Shown: piece after piece, positions 20,601 to 25,279 of the stretch | How the letters are laid out: each line of letters begins with the position of its first letter | How positions within the stretch are numbered: position 1 is the first letter of the stretch | DNA from: a candidate division TA06 bacterium | GTDB lineage: Bacteria > Ratteibacteria > UBA8468 > MWAK01 | Direction of reading: 5' to 3' | DNA: 28,161 bases | Assembly: GCA_022704925.1 (NCBI GenBank) | Contig: JAKJFK010000004.1 | Coordinates: 1 to 28,161 of the forward strand | Notes under the pieces: generated by a model | Database searches by the model: none | What the model was told of the DNA's origin: nothing | What the model saw: the letters and a program-made list of their open reading frames with translations, nothing else | Position numbers and translations under genes: made by a program

Positions 20601-22977
20601 GGCCGTCCTCGACGATGTAAACCGTATAGTTGCCCTGGCTGTCGGTCTGGGGCGGGTTCCAGGAGTTGAGGGCGCCGCCGCCCCAGCTGACCGGGTGGAC
20701 GGTTACCGCGACGCCGGCCAGCGGATCGCCGGTGGCGGCGTCGGTGACCCGTCCCTTGATGGCGGCGCCCCGGGCCAGGACCACGTCCCGGGGCAGGACT
20801 ACCTGCTGGCTGTCATTCTCGACCAGGAGGGTGTCGGCGGTGGCCAGGTCGGTCCGGTTCTCCCAGAATTCGTTGAAGCAGCCGGCCCCCTCGCCATAGA
20901 ACCAGAGGCGGTAGACGCCCGGTTCCAGGTTGCGCAGGATGAAATGGCCGGCGTCGTCAGTGGTGGCCGAATCCCAGCTCTGGCTGTCCGAGGCGTCGTA
21001 GTAGTAAACCTGGACGCCGGCCACCGGGCGGCTGCCGTCGGTGACGGTGCCGGAGATGGAGGCGGACGGGTTGAGCAGGACGTCGCCCAGGTCGGTGGCG
21101 GCCCCGAGAGTGACGGTGACGGTGTCGGCCGAGGCCGCGTCGGCACGGTCCAGGTACCACTCGGACTGGTAGGCGCCGTTCCAATCGTTGAAGGAGACCA
21201 GGTAGTCGCCCGACGGGAGGCCGGCCACCTGGAAGTTGCCGTGGTCGTCGCTGACCGCCCACCAGGGCGCCCCCCAGAAGAACTCAGTGTCGGCCTCGTA
21301 GACCTGGACCTGGATGCCGGCGACCGGTATGTTGCTGAAGGCATCCTTGACCCGGCCGGTAATGCGGCCGCCCTCGGCCAGCTGGAAATCGGCCTGTTTC
21401 AGGCGCCCTTCTTCGGTGGCGGTGTCCACCTGGATGGCGTCGGCAGCCTCGAAGGAATACTTGCCGCTGTACCACTGGGCGGCATAGACGCTGTTGAAGA
21501 GGTTGGCCTTGACCTTGTAGTTCCCGGCCTCCAGGTACTCCAGGGCGTAGTACCCCTGGAGGTCGGTTTCGGCCCAGCGCTGGGATGTTTCGGAAGCCGC
21601 CGGGTAGAGGTTCACCTGGACCCCGGCCAGGCCGCGGCCGTCCGGACCGGTCACCCGGCCGTAGATGTGGCCGCCGTTCATCTCTTCCAGGACCACGTCG
21701 ATGCCCTCAGTATGGGCGCCGTCGGCGACGGCCACCGGGGTCGATTCGGCCTGGCTGGCCGCGTTCTGGTACCACTCGCCGTAGAAGCCGGTGCCCTCGG
21801 CGTCGAAATTCACCTGGTAATTGCCGGCCGTCAGGCCGGTCAGCCGGTAGTAGCCGTCATCGTCCGTCTCGGTGTAAGAGTAACCCCAGGCCTGGTCCTG
21901 CTGGTAGGCGGCAACCTGGATGCCGGGTATGCCGATGCCGGTTCCGGAGGTGACCCGGCCCAGGATGGCCGCGGCCGGACTGAGGACGGCGTTGATCCCG
22001 GGCGTGTCGCCGGGAGCGGTTACCGCGACGCTGGTGGCGTTGTCGAAACCGGACTTGTTGTTATACCAGCTGCTGGAATAGCCGGCCGAGTTGCCGCTGA
22101 AATAGACCCGGTAGTTGCCGCTGGCCAGGCCGCTGGCCCGGTAGGCGCCGCCGGTCCCGGTTTCGGTCTGGACGGCGAGAAAGCCGGACGAGTTGTAGAC
22201 CTGGACCTGGAGGCCGGCCAGGCCGTCGGTGGCGTCGGTGACGGTGCCGGAGATGGAGCCGCAGCCGGCCAGGACGGCGTTGACGCCGCTGCGGAGGCTG
22301 CCCTCGGTCACCGCGACCAGCTCGGCGCTGTCGCTGCCGGCCGCATCGTTGTACCACTCGTCGTAGTAGCCGAGCCGGGCGGCCGAGAAGGCGACCCGGT
22401 AGTTGCCGTTGGCCAGGCCGCCGGCGATATAGTTTCCGTCGGTGTCGGTTTCGGTTTCGGCGACCGAATTGAAGACCTTGTCCTCGAGGTAGACCCGCAC
22501 CTGGACGCCGGCGATGCCGTTGGTGCCGTCGCGGGTCACCCGGCCGCCGATCCGGCCGCAGGCGTTCAGCACGACGTTCTCCGGCAGGGCGAAACTGCCG
22601 CCGGCGGGGACGGTCAGGCGGGTGGCGACGCCCGGGAAGTAACGGTCCTTGTAAATTTCATTGAAGTACCCGATCGCGGCGGCGTCGAACTCCAGGCCGT
22701 AGGTGCCGGCCGCCACCGTCAGGGTGAAGTTGCCGCCGGCGTCGGTCAGGGCGCTGGCGCTCGGACTCGAAAGGTTGTAGTCCACCCGGTAGGCGTTGAC
22801 CCTGACGCCGGCGATGCCGTTGGTGCCGTCGCGGGTCACCTTGCCGGTGATGCTTTCGGCCCGGGCCGGGCCGGCCAGGCTCAGCAGGCCTGGCAGGGTG
22901 GCCAGCAGGCCGACAGCGATGAGTTTGGAAAGAAAAGGCCTGTAACCGGGTATGGCTGGCGGTTTGATGCCGGTCAT
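8689..22977 (-). CDS. Giant secreted repeat protein with C-terminal dockerin, 4762 aa
   Basis: The ATG at 22977 has AGGAGGG 4 nt upstream and starts a signal peptide (1-40, cleavage after ARA); the frame opens 45 codons earlier without these signs. Modules in order: 15 carboxypeptidase-regulatory-like repeats (43-1520); an InlB-like module (1521-1590); 8 CARDB-like repeats (1591-2589, PDL...VYLS.DT...NN); a PPC-like then an IPT/TIG-like stretch (about 2590-2760); a sixteenth regulatory-like repeat (about 2971-3060); propeller-like halves (about 3078-3235 and 3518-3790) around an unfamiliar Cys-containing domain; an 11-proline run (3850-3860); a DPNDIIGPAGFG module (DUF7619-like, name from memory); two InlB-like modules; BACON-like, Fn3-like and choice-of-anchor-U-like domains; and a dockerin (4694-4762, loops DLNGDRRFDQTD and DIDRDGAVTISD). 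It is probably an extracellular fibre or adhesin with no catalytic motif seen. One uninterrupted frame. Confidence 0.93.
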   Translation of the reverse strand: MTGIKPPAIPGYRPFLSKLIAVGLLATLPGLLSLAGPARAESITGKVTRDGTNGIAGVRVNAYRVDYNLSSPSASALTDAGGNFTLTVAAGTYGLEFDAAAIGYFNEIYKDRYFPGVATRLTVPAGGSFALPENVVLNACGRIGGRVTRDGTNGIAGVQVRVYLEDKVFNSVAETETDTDGNYIAGGLANGNYRVAFSAARLGYYDEWYNDAAGSDSAELVAVTEGSLRSGVNAVLAGCGSISGTVTDATDGLAGLQVQVYNSSGFLAVQTETGTGGAYRASGLASGNYRVYFSGNSAGYSSSWYNNKSGFDNATSVAVTAPGDTPGINAVLSPAAAILGRVTSGTGIGIPGIQVAAYQQDQAWGYSYTETDDDGYYRLTGLTAGNYQVNFDAEGTGFYGEWYQNAASQAESTPVAVADGAHTEGIDVVLEEMNGGHIYGRVTGPDGRGLAGVQVNLYPAASETSQRWAETDLQGYYALEYLEAGNYKVKANLFNSVYAAQWYSGKYSFEAADAIQVDTATEEGRLKQADFQLAEGGRITGRVKDAFSNIPVAGIQVQVYEADTEFFWGAPWWAVSDDHGNFQVAGLPSGDYLVSFNDWNGAYQSEWYLDRADAASADTVTVTLGAATDLGDVLLNPSASISGTVTDGSRPVAGVQVYYYDASDSQSWDSATTDDAGHFILRNLEPGVYRLWFYGEGAGCFNEFWENRTDLATADTLLVENDSQQVVLPRDVVLARGAAIKGRVTDAATGDPLAGVAVTVHPVSWGGGALNSWNPPQTDSQGNYTVYIVEDGLPDANFKVQFSKNGYFNSWYSGKSSFAEADTVAAPAPGTVENINGSLLRGGRITGRVTDQATGDGLSGVSVTLYDAAGQSIQWSSTDGQGNYSFSPLTSGQYKVGFFLFGYLGEWYDNRTDLSLADTITVTAPETTENIDAALSQKGAIEGTVRDQSSGSPIAGITVHIYDAGQGLVNTDQTDLNGFYQVDNLQTGVYRVYFQTGSSGYLAGWYNGKTDFSSADPVTVTASATATVNGSLIYGSTLSGTVTDVAASPLAAVNVYLYSSLGFQIAFTQTDALGHYSFSGLSAENYRVLFMKDGYIYEWYNDRPAIQDADPVAVIPPAPTNGIDAVLVTPGAIGGTVTDGASPIAGVRVEVYDLNGYLVSAGYTGADGAYLDTGLNAGGYRVHFGGEAAGYFNEWYDDATLDTAAVVNVLPPGTTGNINAVLGRGASISGRVTAADTGQPLAGVQVSIYQDGLLVKTAATAADGTYTAGALAGGDYQVFFDGRPAGYLYLWYDAARYQDQAAVITVNPPADRGGIDAVLGPPGAISGRVTDTNAVNLAGIQVSVRDTRDDSLAGSLATGADGTYTIGNLHSGGYRVFFAGSGLNPPYLDQWYDSRAEAAEADTVTVAAPETVADINAVMRRPGSISGRVSNSGGSNLAGVRVDLYNTGGAFLKTTTSGADGTYRLAGLNEGLYRIRFDQVNAGYLARWYNDRSDQAAADSIPVTPPDETPGIDAVLRYPRVTAEVAAGNGTVFPASQDIFYGQPAAVTAVAADGFSYQKYTLDGTDHTPGDSTLEINQVMADSHVTVTFIPVADLRVKRAEAPAEIWTGSAFDLTWELENRGLADIGAVWTDYIYLSSDDQVGNDTPLVGFNYNAGLNAGASVTRIQTITIPRNLLKSEGSVYLLVVTDFHNNVYEGQSFEAAENNNRRFTAQPVQVRVSPMPDLEVSMVNPPSSSFSGQNATFSFTIKNTGNGPTDAALWYDAAYLSLDTQFQPNIDTLLNNPRNGSYLAPEDTYTTSFEARLPNGLEGSYYLLVAADAYNWVGESLEDNNLNYQAFPITLTTPPNLKVISVTAPPVAASGQPVEVSWQVKNDGNGPINSSWWSDQVFLSEDTSLDTGDHYLGNFYKSGSLASKESYEASLTVTLPAGVSGPRYFLVWTDRNNYIYEHASEDDNVGATDQPSNITLVAPDLEVLEVAAPGSATASRNLTVRFTVVNNGTAATSNNSWTDAVYLSEDTGLDTGDLCLGEKTHFYALTESDTYLAELTVTLPDAISGTRYLLVWTDNRRQVVELDDLNNVWASGPVNVLSRPADLVISNVTAPAASDSGRAVTVAWKVTNSGTGDTVASNWADRVYLSRDTQLDTALDIQLGSYVHEGRLDIGETYQRSEPVELPIALDGDYYLFVLADASGSVYEGSSEANNRSEPLPIRVTRVIPDLQALLLNAPAEARSGDAIALDWTVRNNGNGRTDADLWRDAIYLSADASLDTEIDTRLGLVHHTGRIDPGASYNGSGTVSLPPDVSGTCYLFLFANSDAAVTEIDRGNNGRRAEAATIITLTPAPDLAVTAVSPPASILSGQPFTLNWTVANQDASIDTSLSWIDSAWLSRDQVLDNTDLYLGSFSRNALGLAGGTSYTGELRATVPMGLTGPYYIFVRTDISNRVYERGRKANNLGYNTPAVQVDLPAPADFQPLAEMTFPDTGIAGQTVNIGYRVQNQGVNAFQGSWTDALYLSSDDQWSSDDLLLGRISKNTNLAPGQEYAGALNTVLPGVVPGYYHVIASTDIYNNVLESEEANNRTASAGRIYVDAELLELDRPDTGILGYGQSVYYRLNVPVAGETMLLSFDSVSESNPNELYLSFGRMPNRGSFDFAYDRPFSPDQEVVVPLTRDGDYYVLAYNSGGWQNARYTILARLIPFSLRAVDPAEAGNAGPSTLKISGARFTRDTAFRLIDPAGAPLDPTRTLVKDSTIAYATFDLTGRNIGRYRLLALKAGETAEFDSGLVVNPGLGPNLQAEINGPSPIRPSRDYIFYVDYANTGDGDAAAPILLVESTTNTAFGFNINELVGGQVLQILGSGSADLGGIIRPGEGFGFPMYFRSPDTIQPVEFRVWIITVDDTRPIDWGLVEQLIRPAGIPEAEWQLVWSRIKDRIGTTWGDYVRAMGEMANLLSGRGEDASDVRLLFAELFNQVSGYPTSRLSGRVINGETGQLMAGATVVARLELTDQAQPDTYISHLAATNAAGEFLFTNLPVGTYGFHVENYRVDPAASDTMIAVGYDTDALGLVLYAYPIPADTLSPPAPDDDQEARLTLGSDGTPHLVWRRGKALWHAYRDGSGWTGAPLVDAATGDTLTGYETRLTAAANLFEGTPRTPGLFLTWRRGEGNQAELAYATGRPRAGGGFEWSAQATVTADSILDQHPALVVTNDGRVLLVFLKSDAAVSDTATRVRDDADLYFERINLDPAGLSWPALVRVPLGTAADGPGTVYVPLADAQTFSFAMGIQKETADPLPSIIPIIGGKRCKFWVDGQVTGGATCKAIAAGQLQGEVQLFERVTGALAASVSAEWGSNCDQKAYVFNKASINLTAQATGEIPAFYYMVPGDGWFVDKLFELEAGATVTGSISGSAGWEAANFPGLPNTGEVAVSVGLGPYGKAKALDGTLEGTLKGVGSVSIRLLPTCELTGSSLTFAIDLTAGEGRTHWDKTWSWERKPDSPWYRPWSLDRPALSPEMARAAMSLGGRPGLQVIEDDYGILTISTGAPVFSWEEWTGTGASHGDNSVLPAGELAADLYEDGPPALARSEPGEIRLAWTRDVPPGSQDGSQVMVALYRNEDNRFLTAESIPGSLGYNKDLNLVYDNRGLPLALWAQVDSSGLGPATSAEDFYARLNTGQIKYSVYQGGVWSSPQSGPLALAGNNSRPTLGRTHDNRVIAAWINRAGGGPARLMAAFWDGNAWSSPVQLAEGNLAGTPAAGTLGDRTALFWTQDADPSETASWFRIYSRDFSGGAWSDSALFDPEDGGAGQDAGGGRPQPFEMPADARAAYSLVETDAGGFVGSSFFSLPALPEECCDDDPKNDPPPPPPPPPPPGKPRTPPYTPPVVIPRDPNDIIGPAGFGEERWLPAASTLAYTIRFENAADASAPAQEVVITQQMDPDLDWRTFKVGDFGWGDLKVEIPAGQAKSFYSRRLDLREDYGFFVDVSAYLDIQTGEAKWTITTIDPETGEKPIDALVGFLPPKDGTGLGEGFVSYQVKPKRSVLTGDRIDAEARIVFDTENPIDTPPIFNTLDAAPPASQVEALPVRMAEPTFTVAWNGGDDAGGSGLAGFTIMVSDNGGDYAAWLENTALTEAVFTGQPGHTYRFYSLARDNAGNSEADPRQPLGTIEPDAATRVLNPFAVHAIAVAAGPNGSIDPAGPVVNVNEGQDAAFNIIPNEGYHIESVTVDSQPVGAVSRYTFTGVVEPHSISAAFAINTYTLTVEYNTGGRVEPAGPIIKEYGASQAFTITPDPGYRIDRVAADTEELGEVTGYTFENIRADHTLLVEFAPVPVLSVTPTSIELLPSQAGAALTVTNTGLGTLNWSMAESLDWLSPDTDLGALAAGQSQTVNLVRFGGSRGESGPITFTNASPKSGQAAIQVTVRIKDRPARPESVTLSYLPDLTAVDTGSVGVDTPIAISGPAFSGADPADQLAAGQFEIRPETGDILVFSATVIEGELSTGSAFSRNILRPDLNYRLRLRYQDNLGAWSDWSDWFTLATVPAAATLDANSDGRPDSQEPTPEELALAGLSDYAGLDTSRVLKVNGRMLLIRTEPPRTISYAGAFPAAEPPEYGLTPYGVLIVRAEGVNGDTGVGIRYTFDSEPGTGSRWLGYRDTAAAGSRWSEIGAINIQGADLSAWVADAGGEDADRSANLVTLSLAALQTPGEPGDLNGDRRFDQTDLQLLLKMLIEKPVTIRSLEYPSPYPAWLNDLADIDRDGAVTISDNLRLYRRIIGAD
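15211..18207 (-). repeat. Eight CARDB-like protein repeats in the giant gene
   Basis: Eight units of about 121-131 residues cover 1591-2589 of the giant protein. Each starts with PDL or PADL, then an N-x-G turn in VKNDGNG-like form, a YLS.DT motif, a YYL.V.AD strand and a terminal NN. This is the pattern of CARDB (Ig-like adhesion) domains. Units are diverged, so the array is old rather than a recent expansion. Confidence 0.85.
18418..22851 (-). repeat. Fifteen carboxypeptidase-regulatory-like repeats in the giant gene
   Basis: Fifteen head-to-tail units of 95-105 residues (43-1520) share SISGTVTD at the start, LAGVQVxVYD, T(D/G)xxGxY, LxxGxYRVxF, a GYxxEWYND-like aromatic motif, and an end of the form xxxINAVLxxxG. 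DNA similarity shows as recurrent ACCCGGCCGGAGAT blocks at roughly 285-300 bp spacing (about 18700, 19000 and 19280). The EWYND-type tail is nearly universal in the array, so this is a specific subfamily of the beta-sandwich. Confidence 0.88.
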
Positions 22978-22981
22978 AAAA

Positions 22982-22988
22982 CCCTCCT
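22982..22988 (-). promoter_or_regulatory. Strong ribosome-binding site of the giant gene
   Basis: The minus strand has AGGAGGG followed by TTTT and the ATG at 22977. It fixes this start over the longer upstream frame and matches the start of the signal peptide. Confidence 0.9.
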
Positions 22989-23076
22989 GATGATTAATTT
23001 GTTTAAGGTATGGATATGATACGGGCACAAGAAGGTTTGACTCAGGGGATTTGTCATTGTGGGTTATGCATTTTTC

Positions 23077-23090
23077 GGCATTATTATGCC
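23077..23090 (-). repeat. Small hairpin in the leader of the giant gene
   Basis: GGCAT and ATGCC form a 5-bp stem around TATT. On the transcribed minus strand it is followed by A-rich, not U-rich, sequence, so it is not a terminator. It would lie early in the proposed leader of about 133 nt. Confidence 0.4.
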
Positions 23091-23116
23091 CTTTAAAACA
23101 TAAAAAATTCAAAGAT

Positions 23117-23145
23117 AATTTACCTTTAAAGAGCTAAATTGTCAA
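23117..23145 (-). promoter_or_regulatory. Promoter for the giant gene
   Basis: On the minus strand a perfect TTGACA (23140-23145) is followed by a 17-bp spacer and TAAATT (23117-23122, four of six to consensus). Transcription from near 23110 would give a leader of about 133 nt before the ATG at 22977. Confidence 0.55.
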
Positions 23146-23244
23146 CTCAACCTGATCTCTTCCTGATGGTCTTGATGATTTTTTATCGAAGTGGGTATGC
23201 CGATAAGCTGCCTGGTCCTGGTGTTTAGCCGCTCATACCAGAAC

Positions 23245-23348
23245 TTACGTCAACCGTAATTCCGAAATCGGCATGTCCGTTTTCGCATCGGATGCTTTCA
23301 GGGGCGCTTACCCGCCATCGCAAGCCTTCGGAATCGTCACTCGCGATG
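23245..23348. repeat. Cluster of short inverted repeats
   Basis: Within about 100 bp there are TTACG/CGTAA (23245-23259), GCATC/GATGC (23285-23295), and CATCGC (23316-23321) pairing with GCGATG (23343-23348). ATTCCGAA-type words also recur in opposite orientation (near 23259 and 23330). This could be a structured RNA or the folded remains of a mobile element; no named family was recognised. Confidence 0.35.
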
Positions 23349-23497
23349 CTGTTATCCGTTATCAGTTCCGCCGGTTAGTGCGGCCGGCTCTTTCAACTAC
23401 TTATATTTTAGCCCACCACCTCTTGTTGCTGGTTTCTGTCGCTCCAGAAGTCGGGCAATGTTGACGCTCACCCCCGCGCTTGGTTTTTCACTTGCCA

Positions 23498-23508
23498 GGG
23501 ACAGTCCC
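23498..23508. repeat. GGGACAGTCCC palindrome
   Basis: An 11-bp palindrome (five-base arms around one base). Similar GGGAC...GTCCC words often flank REP-type elements and RAYT transposase genes in environmental proteobacteria, which is from memory. Here it is a single copy with no transposase. Confidence 0.35.
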
Positions 23509-23767
23509 GCTTAATTGATGCCTGAGACTATGCCCGTCGGCAGCCGCTTTGCTTTTTAACTTTTTAAAGGCGTCGATAATTTGCGTGAGTGTCCAAGAGG
23601 TATTTGCTGTTCTTTCGCTTATTGTTTTCTGCCAGAGTCGGAGTCTTGCTTTTAAATGATGCGTTTTTGAGGAAAGCTCAGGCCCAAGCCGTCTATCGGC
23701 CGTGGTCTGATTTTCAAAATGGGTGTTGCCGTATGGTGTTTTTTTCAAAAATGGGAACGGTTTTTAT

Positions 23768-23797
23768 TTGACAATGGAGGTTGTGGTTCGGTAAAAT
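23768..23797 (+). promoter_or_regulatory. Promoter for the cohesin gene
   Basis: A perfect TTGACA (23768-23773) is followed by an 18-bp spacer and TAAAAT (23792-23797, five of six). Start near 23804 gives a leader of about 90 nt to the GTG at 23895. It probably also serves the next gene, only 77 bp beyond. Confidence 0.65.
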
Positions 23798-23883
23798 AGA
23801 TAAAAATTTCATGTTTTTATAGTTGTTGGGGATTTTCGGGGAAATTAAACAATACCATAGAGGTGCGATTGTCGTTAATGAGC

Positions 23884-23888
23884 GGAGG
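23884..23888 (+). promoter_or_regulatory. Ribosome-binding site deciding a GTG start
   Basis: GGAGG lies 6 nt before GTG at 23895, and the residues after it form a signal peptide. The longer in-frame option at 23823 is a TTG without a ribosome site and would bury the signal peptide. Confidence 0.8.
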
Positions 23889-23894
23889 CGGATT

Positions 23895-25202
23895 GTGAAA
23901 ATTGAAACCTCCTTTCGGGTGGGCGCTCTCTCCTTGTTGCTGTCTCTTGGCCTGTTAACGGCCGCCCGGGGGGCCGGCGTCTCGGTCGGCGACCTCGACG
24001 TGACCGGCCTGAATGTCGGGGATACCATCGAATTGCCGGTCCTGGTCAGCGGAGTGGTCCCGGAGGAGTTCGCCGGCTTCCAGTTCGAGTTTGATTTCGA
24101 CCCGGCGGTACTGGAGTTCCAGGGGGTCGGTCACGGCTCCCTGATCGCCATGGAGGATGCCGCTTACGCGGTGGCTCCGTACAGCCCGAACCTCTGGGCG
24201 CTCGAGGCCAACGCCAACGCCTCGAAGCTGCTGGTGGCCGGGATGATCCTGATGAACGTCGACAGCGGCCACCTTGACCTGCTCCAGCTGGCCCGGCCCG
24301 CTTCCGGCGAGGGCGTGCTGCTCCGGCTCCGGTTTCGACTGCTCCAGAAGGCGGAGTCGCTGGTGAGCGTCACCGGCACCGCCGGCCGCAACCTGCTGGC
24401 CTTCGATACCCTCCAGCCGGCCGCCAGTCCGAGCACCTCGGCCCCTTCGCCGCTGCTGGCCGGCGGCACCGACACCAACGGTATGGGCAATGGCTGGGAA
24501 CTTCTTTACCTGGGCGGCATCGGCAACGATCCCCGGGGCGATTTCGACCGGGACGGCTTCTGGAACATCCAGGAGTTCCTGGGCGGCGCCCTGCCCAACA
24601 ACAACACCCAGGCCGGCCTGGGCGTCAACCTCCTGAAATCGGCCACCACCGGTTTGAACCTCTTCTCGATTCCCCTGGCCGATCCCAGCATCGGCGACAC
24701 CGGGCTGGCCCGGGCCGCCGACCTGGTTTCGGCGCTGGGCGGCGCCTCGAAAGTGGGCGTCATCTACAAGTGGAATCCGGCCACCCAGGGCTGGACCAGC
24801 CACATCGCCAGCCTGCCGTCCATCAACAACTTCGACCTGCAGGCCGGGATGGGCCTGATGGTTTCGGTCAACCAGAACATTTCGGCCCGGCTGCTGGGGA
24901 CGCCGACCCGCTTTTCGGCCTCGCTGGTCAAGAACGCCGACAAGACGAGCTTGAACATCATGGTACTGCCGGCCGGCCTGACCAACCCGCCGGCCAAGGC
25001 GGCCGACCTGGTCGCGGCGCTGGGCGGCGCCTCGAAAGTGGGCGTCATCTACAAGTGGAATCCGGCCACCCAGGGCTGGACCAGCCACATCGCCAGCCTG
25101 CCGTCCATCAATAACTTCGACCTGGAGCCGGGCCAGCCGCTGATGATCTCGGTCAACCAGAACATCGAGTGGCCGGCCGCCGGCGACTGGCCGGAACTTT
25201 GA
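23895..25202 (+). CDS. Secreted cohesin-domain protein with tandem C-terminal repeats, 435 aa
   Basis: The start is GTG with GGAGG 6 nt upstream. A signal peptide (1-27, KIETSFR then a leucine-rich core) leads into a cohesin-like beta-sandwich (about 28-175): VSVGDLDV, VGDTIELPVLV, then FAGFQFEFDFDPAVLEF, the usual first strands of cohesins. Next is a thrombospondin-type-3/EF-like stretch (about 192-228, DTNGMGNGW, DFDRDGFWNIQEF). Two copies of a GWNLIS-type module follow, each containing LGGASKVGVIYKWNP and GWTSHIASLPSINNFDL, nearly identical in DNA. Cohesins bind dockerins through Ca-dependent contacts; three dockerin proteins lie within 21 kb, the largest being divergent from this gene. 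No membrane anchor, LPXTG or sorting tail is visible (C-terminus GDWPEL). The cohesin assignment rests on motif reading and could instead be a related cohesin-fold domain. Confidence 0.9.
   Translation: MKIETSFRVGALSLLLSLGLLTAARGAGVSVGDLDVTGLNVGDTIELPVLVSGVVPEEFAGFQFEFDFDPAVLEFQGVGHGSLIAMEDAAYAVAPYSPNLWALEANANASKLLVAGMILMNVDSGHLDLLQLARPASGEGVLLRLRFRLLQKAESLVSVTGTAGRNLLAFDTLQPAASPSTSAPSPLLAGGTDTNGMGNGWELLYLGGIGNDPRGDFDRDGFWNIQEFLGGALPNNNTQAGLGVNLLKSATTGLNLFSIPLADPSIGDTGLARAADLVSALGGASKVGVIYKWNPATQGWTSHIASLPSINNFDLQAGMGLMVSVNQNISARLLGTPTRFSASLVKNADKTSLNIMVLPAGLTNPPAKAADLVAALGGASKVGVIYKWNPATQGWTSHIASLPSINNFDLEPGQPLMISVNQNIEWPAAGDWPEL
24731..24839 (+). repeat. Near-identical direct repeat, copy 1
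   Basis: These 109 bp recur 285 bp (95 codons) downstream with a single mismatch (AACAAC versus AATAAC), while flanking parts of the two modules are strongly diverged. Identity at silent positions suggests recent duplication or gene conversion. Confidence 0.95.
25016..25124 (+). repeat. Near-identical direct repeat, copy 2
   Basis: Second copy of the 109-bp repeat in the cohesin gene, in the same frame. The surrounding code reads AADLVAALGG before it and EPGQPLMISVNQN after it, against AADLVSALGG and QAGMGLMVSVNQN in copy 1. Confidence 0.95.
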
Positions 25203-25268
25203 AGCTCTGAGCCGGACCTGAAAACGGTCATTTGCTTTCAACTTTGGATAGAATACCCGTCAAACCAC

Positions 25269-25274
25269 AGGAGG
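25269..25274 (+). promoter_or_regulatory. Ribosome-binding site of the CFI-box gene
   Basis: A perfect AGGAGG lies 5 nt before the ATG at 25280. There is no clear terminator and no clear promoter in the 77 bp between the cohesin stop and this start, so co-transcription is likely. Confidence 0.88.
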
Positions 25275-25279
25275 ATTGG

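Larger units (their letters stand above)
22978..23894. other. Intergenic island between divergent giant and cohesin genes
   Basis: These 917 bp separate the divergent 4762-aa and cohesin genes and are clearly richer in A+T than both flanks. They contain one good promoter for each gene at the two ends, several short inverted repeats (23077-23090, 23245-23348, 23498-23508), and short open frames. The best frame (minus, 23488-23748, 86 codons) starts with TTG, has no ribosome site and no recognised motif. No convincing coding gene, tRNA or riboswitch is seen. It may be a decayed mobile element or a structured RNA region. Confidence 0.6.

Noticed and set aside
18418-22851. CRISPR array suggested by regular spacing of similar blocks
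   Set aside because: The period is about 290 bp, the blocks are diverged coding repeats, and the frame runs through them.
8551-23019. Four long plus-strand open frames (about 840-1350 codons) tiling the giant gene
   Set aside because: All lie codon-for-codon antisense to the giant gene in one frame; stops are rare there because the sense strand seldom uses TTA, CTA or TCA. The products are low-complexity Gly/Val/Asp/Arg sequences without motifs or signal peptides, while the minus strand has clear domains.
22978-23110. Cyclic-di-GMP or other known riboswitch in the giant-gene leader
   Set aside because: Such switches precede surface genes in related bacteria, but no GEMM core or other riboswitch consensus could be found; only a 5-bp hairpin is present.
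23273-23464. 63-codon plus-strand frame in the island
   Set aside because: No ribosome site, overlaps the inverted-repeat cluster, no recognisable features.
23488-23748. 86-codon minus-strand frame as a small gene or transposase remnant
   Set aside because: TTG start, no ribosome site, no motif or hydrophobic segment; composition alone does not support it.
23955-25241. 428-codon minus-strand frame opposite the cohesin gene
   Set aside because: Its internal repeats are only the mirror of the 109-bp coding repeat; the plus strand has signal peptide, ribosome site and cohesin motifs.
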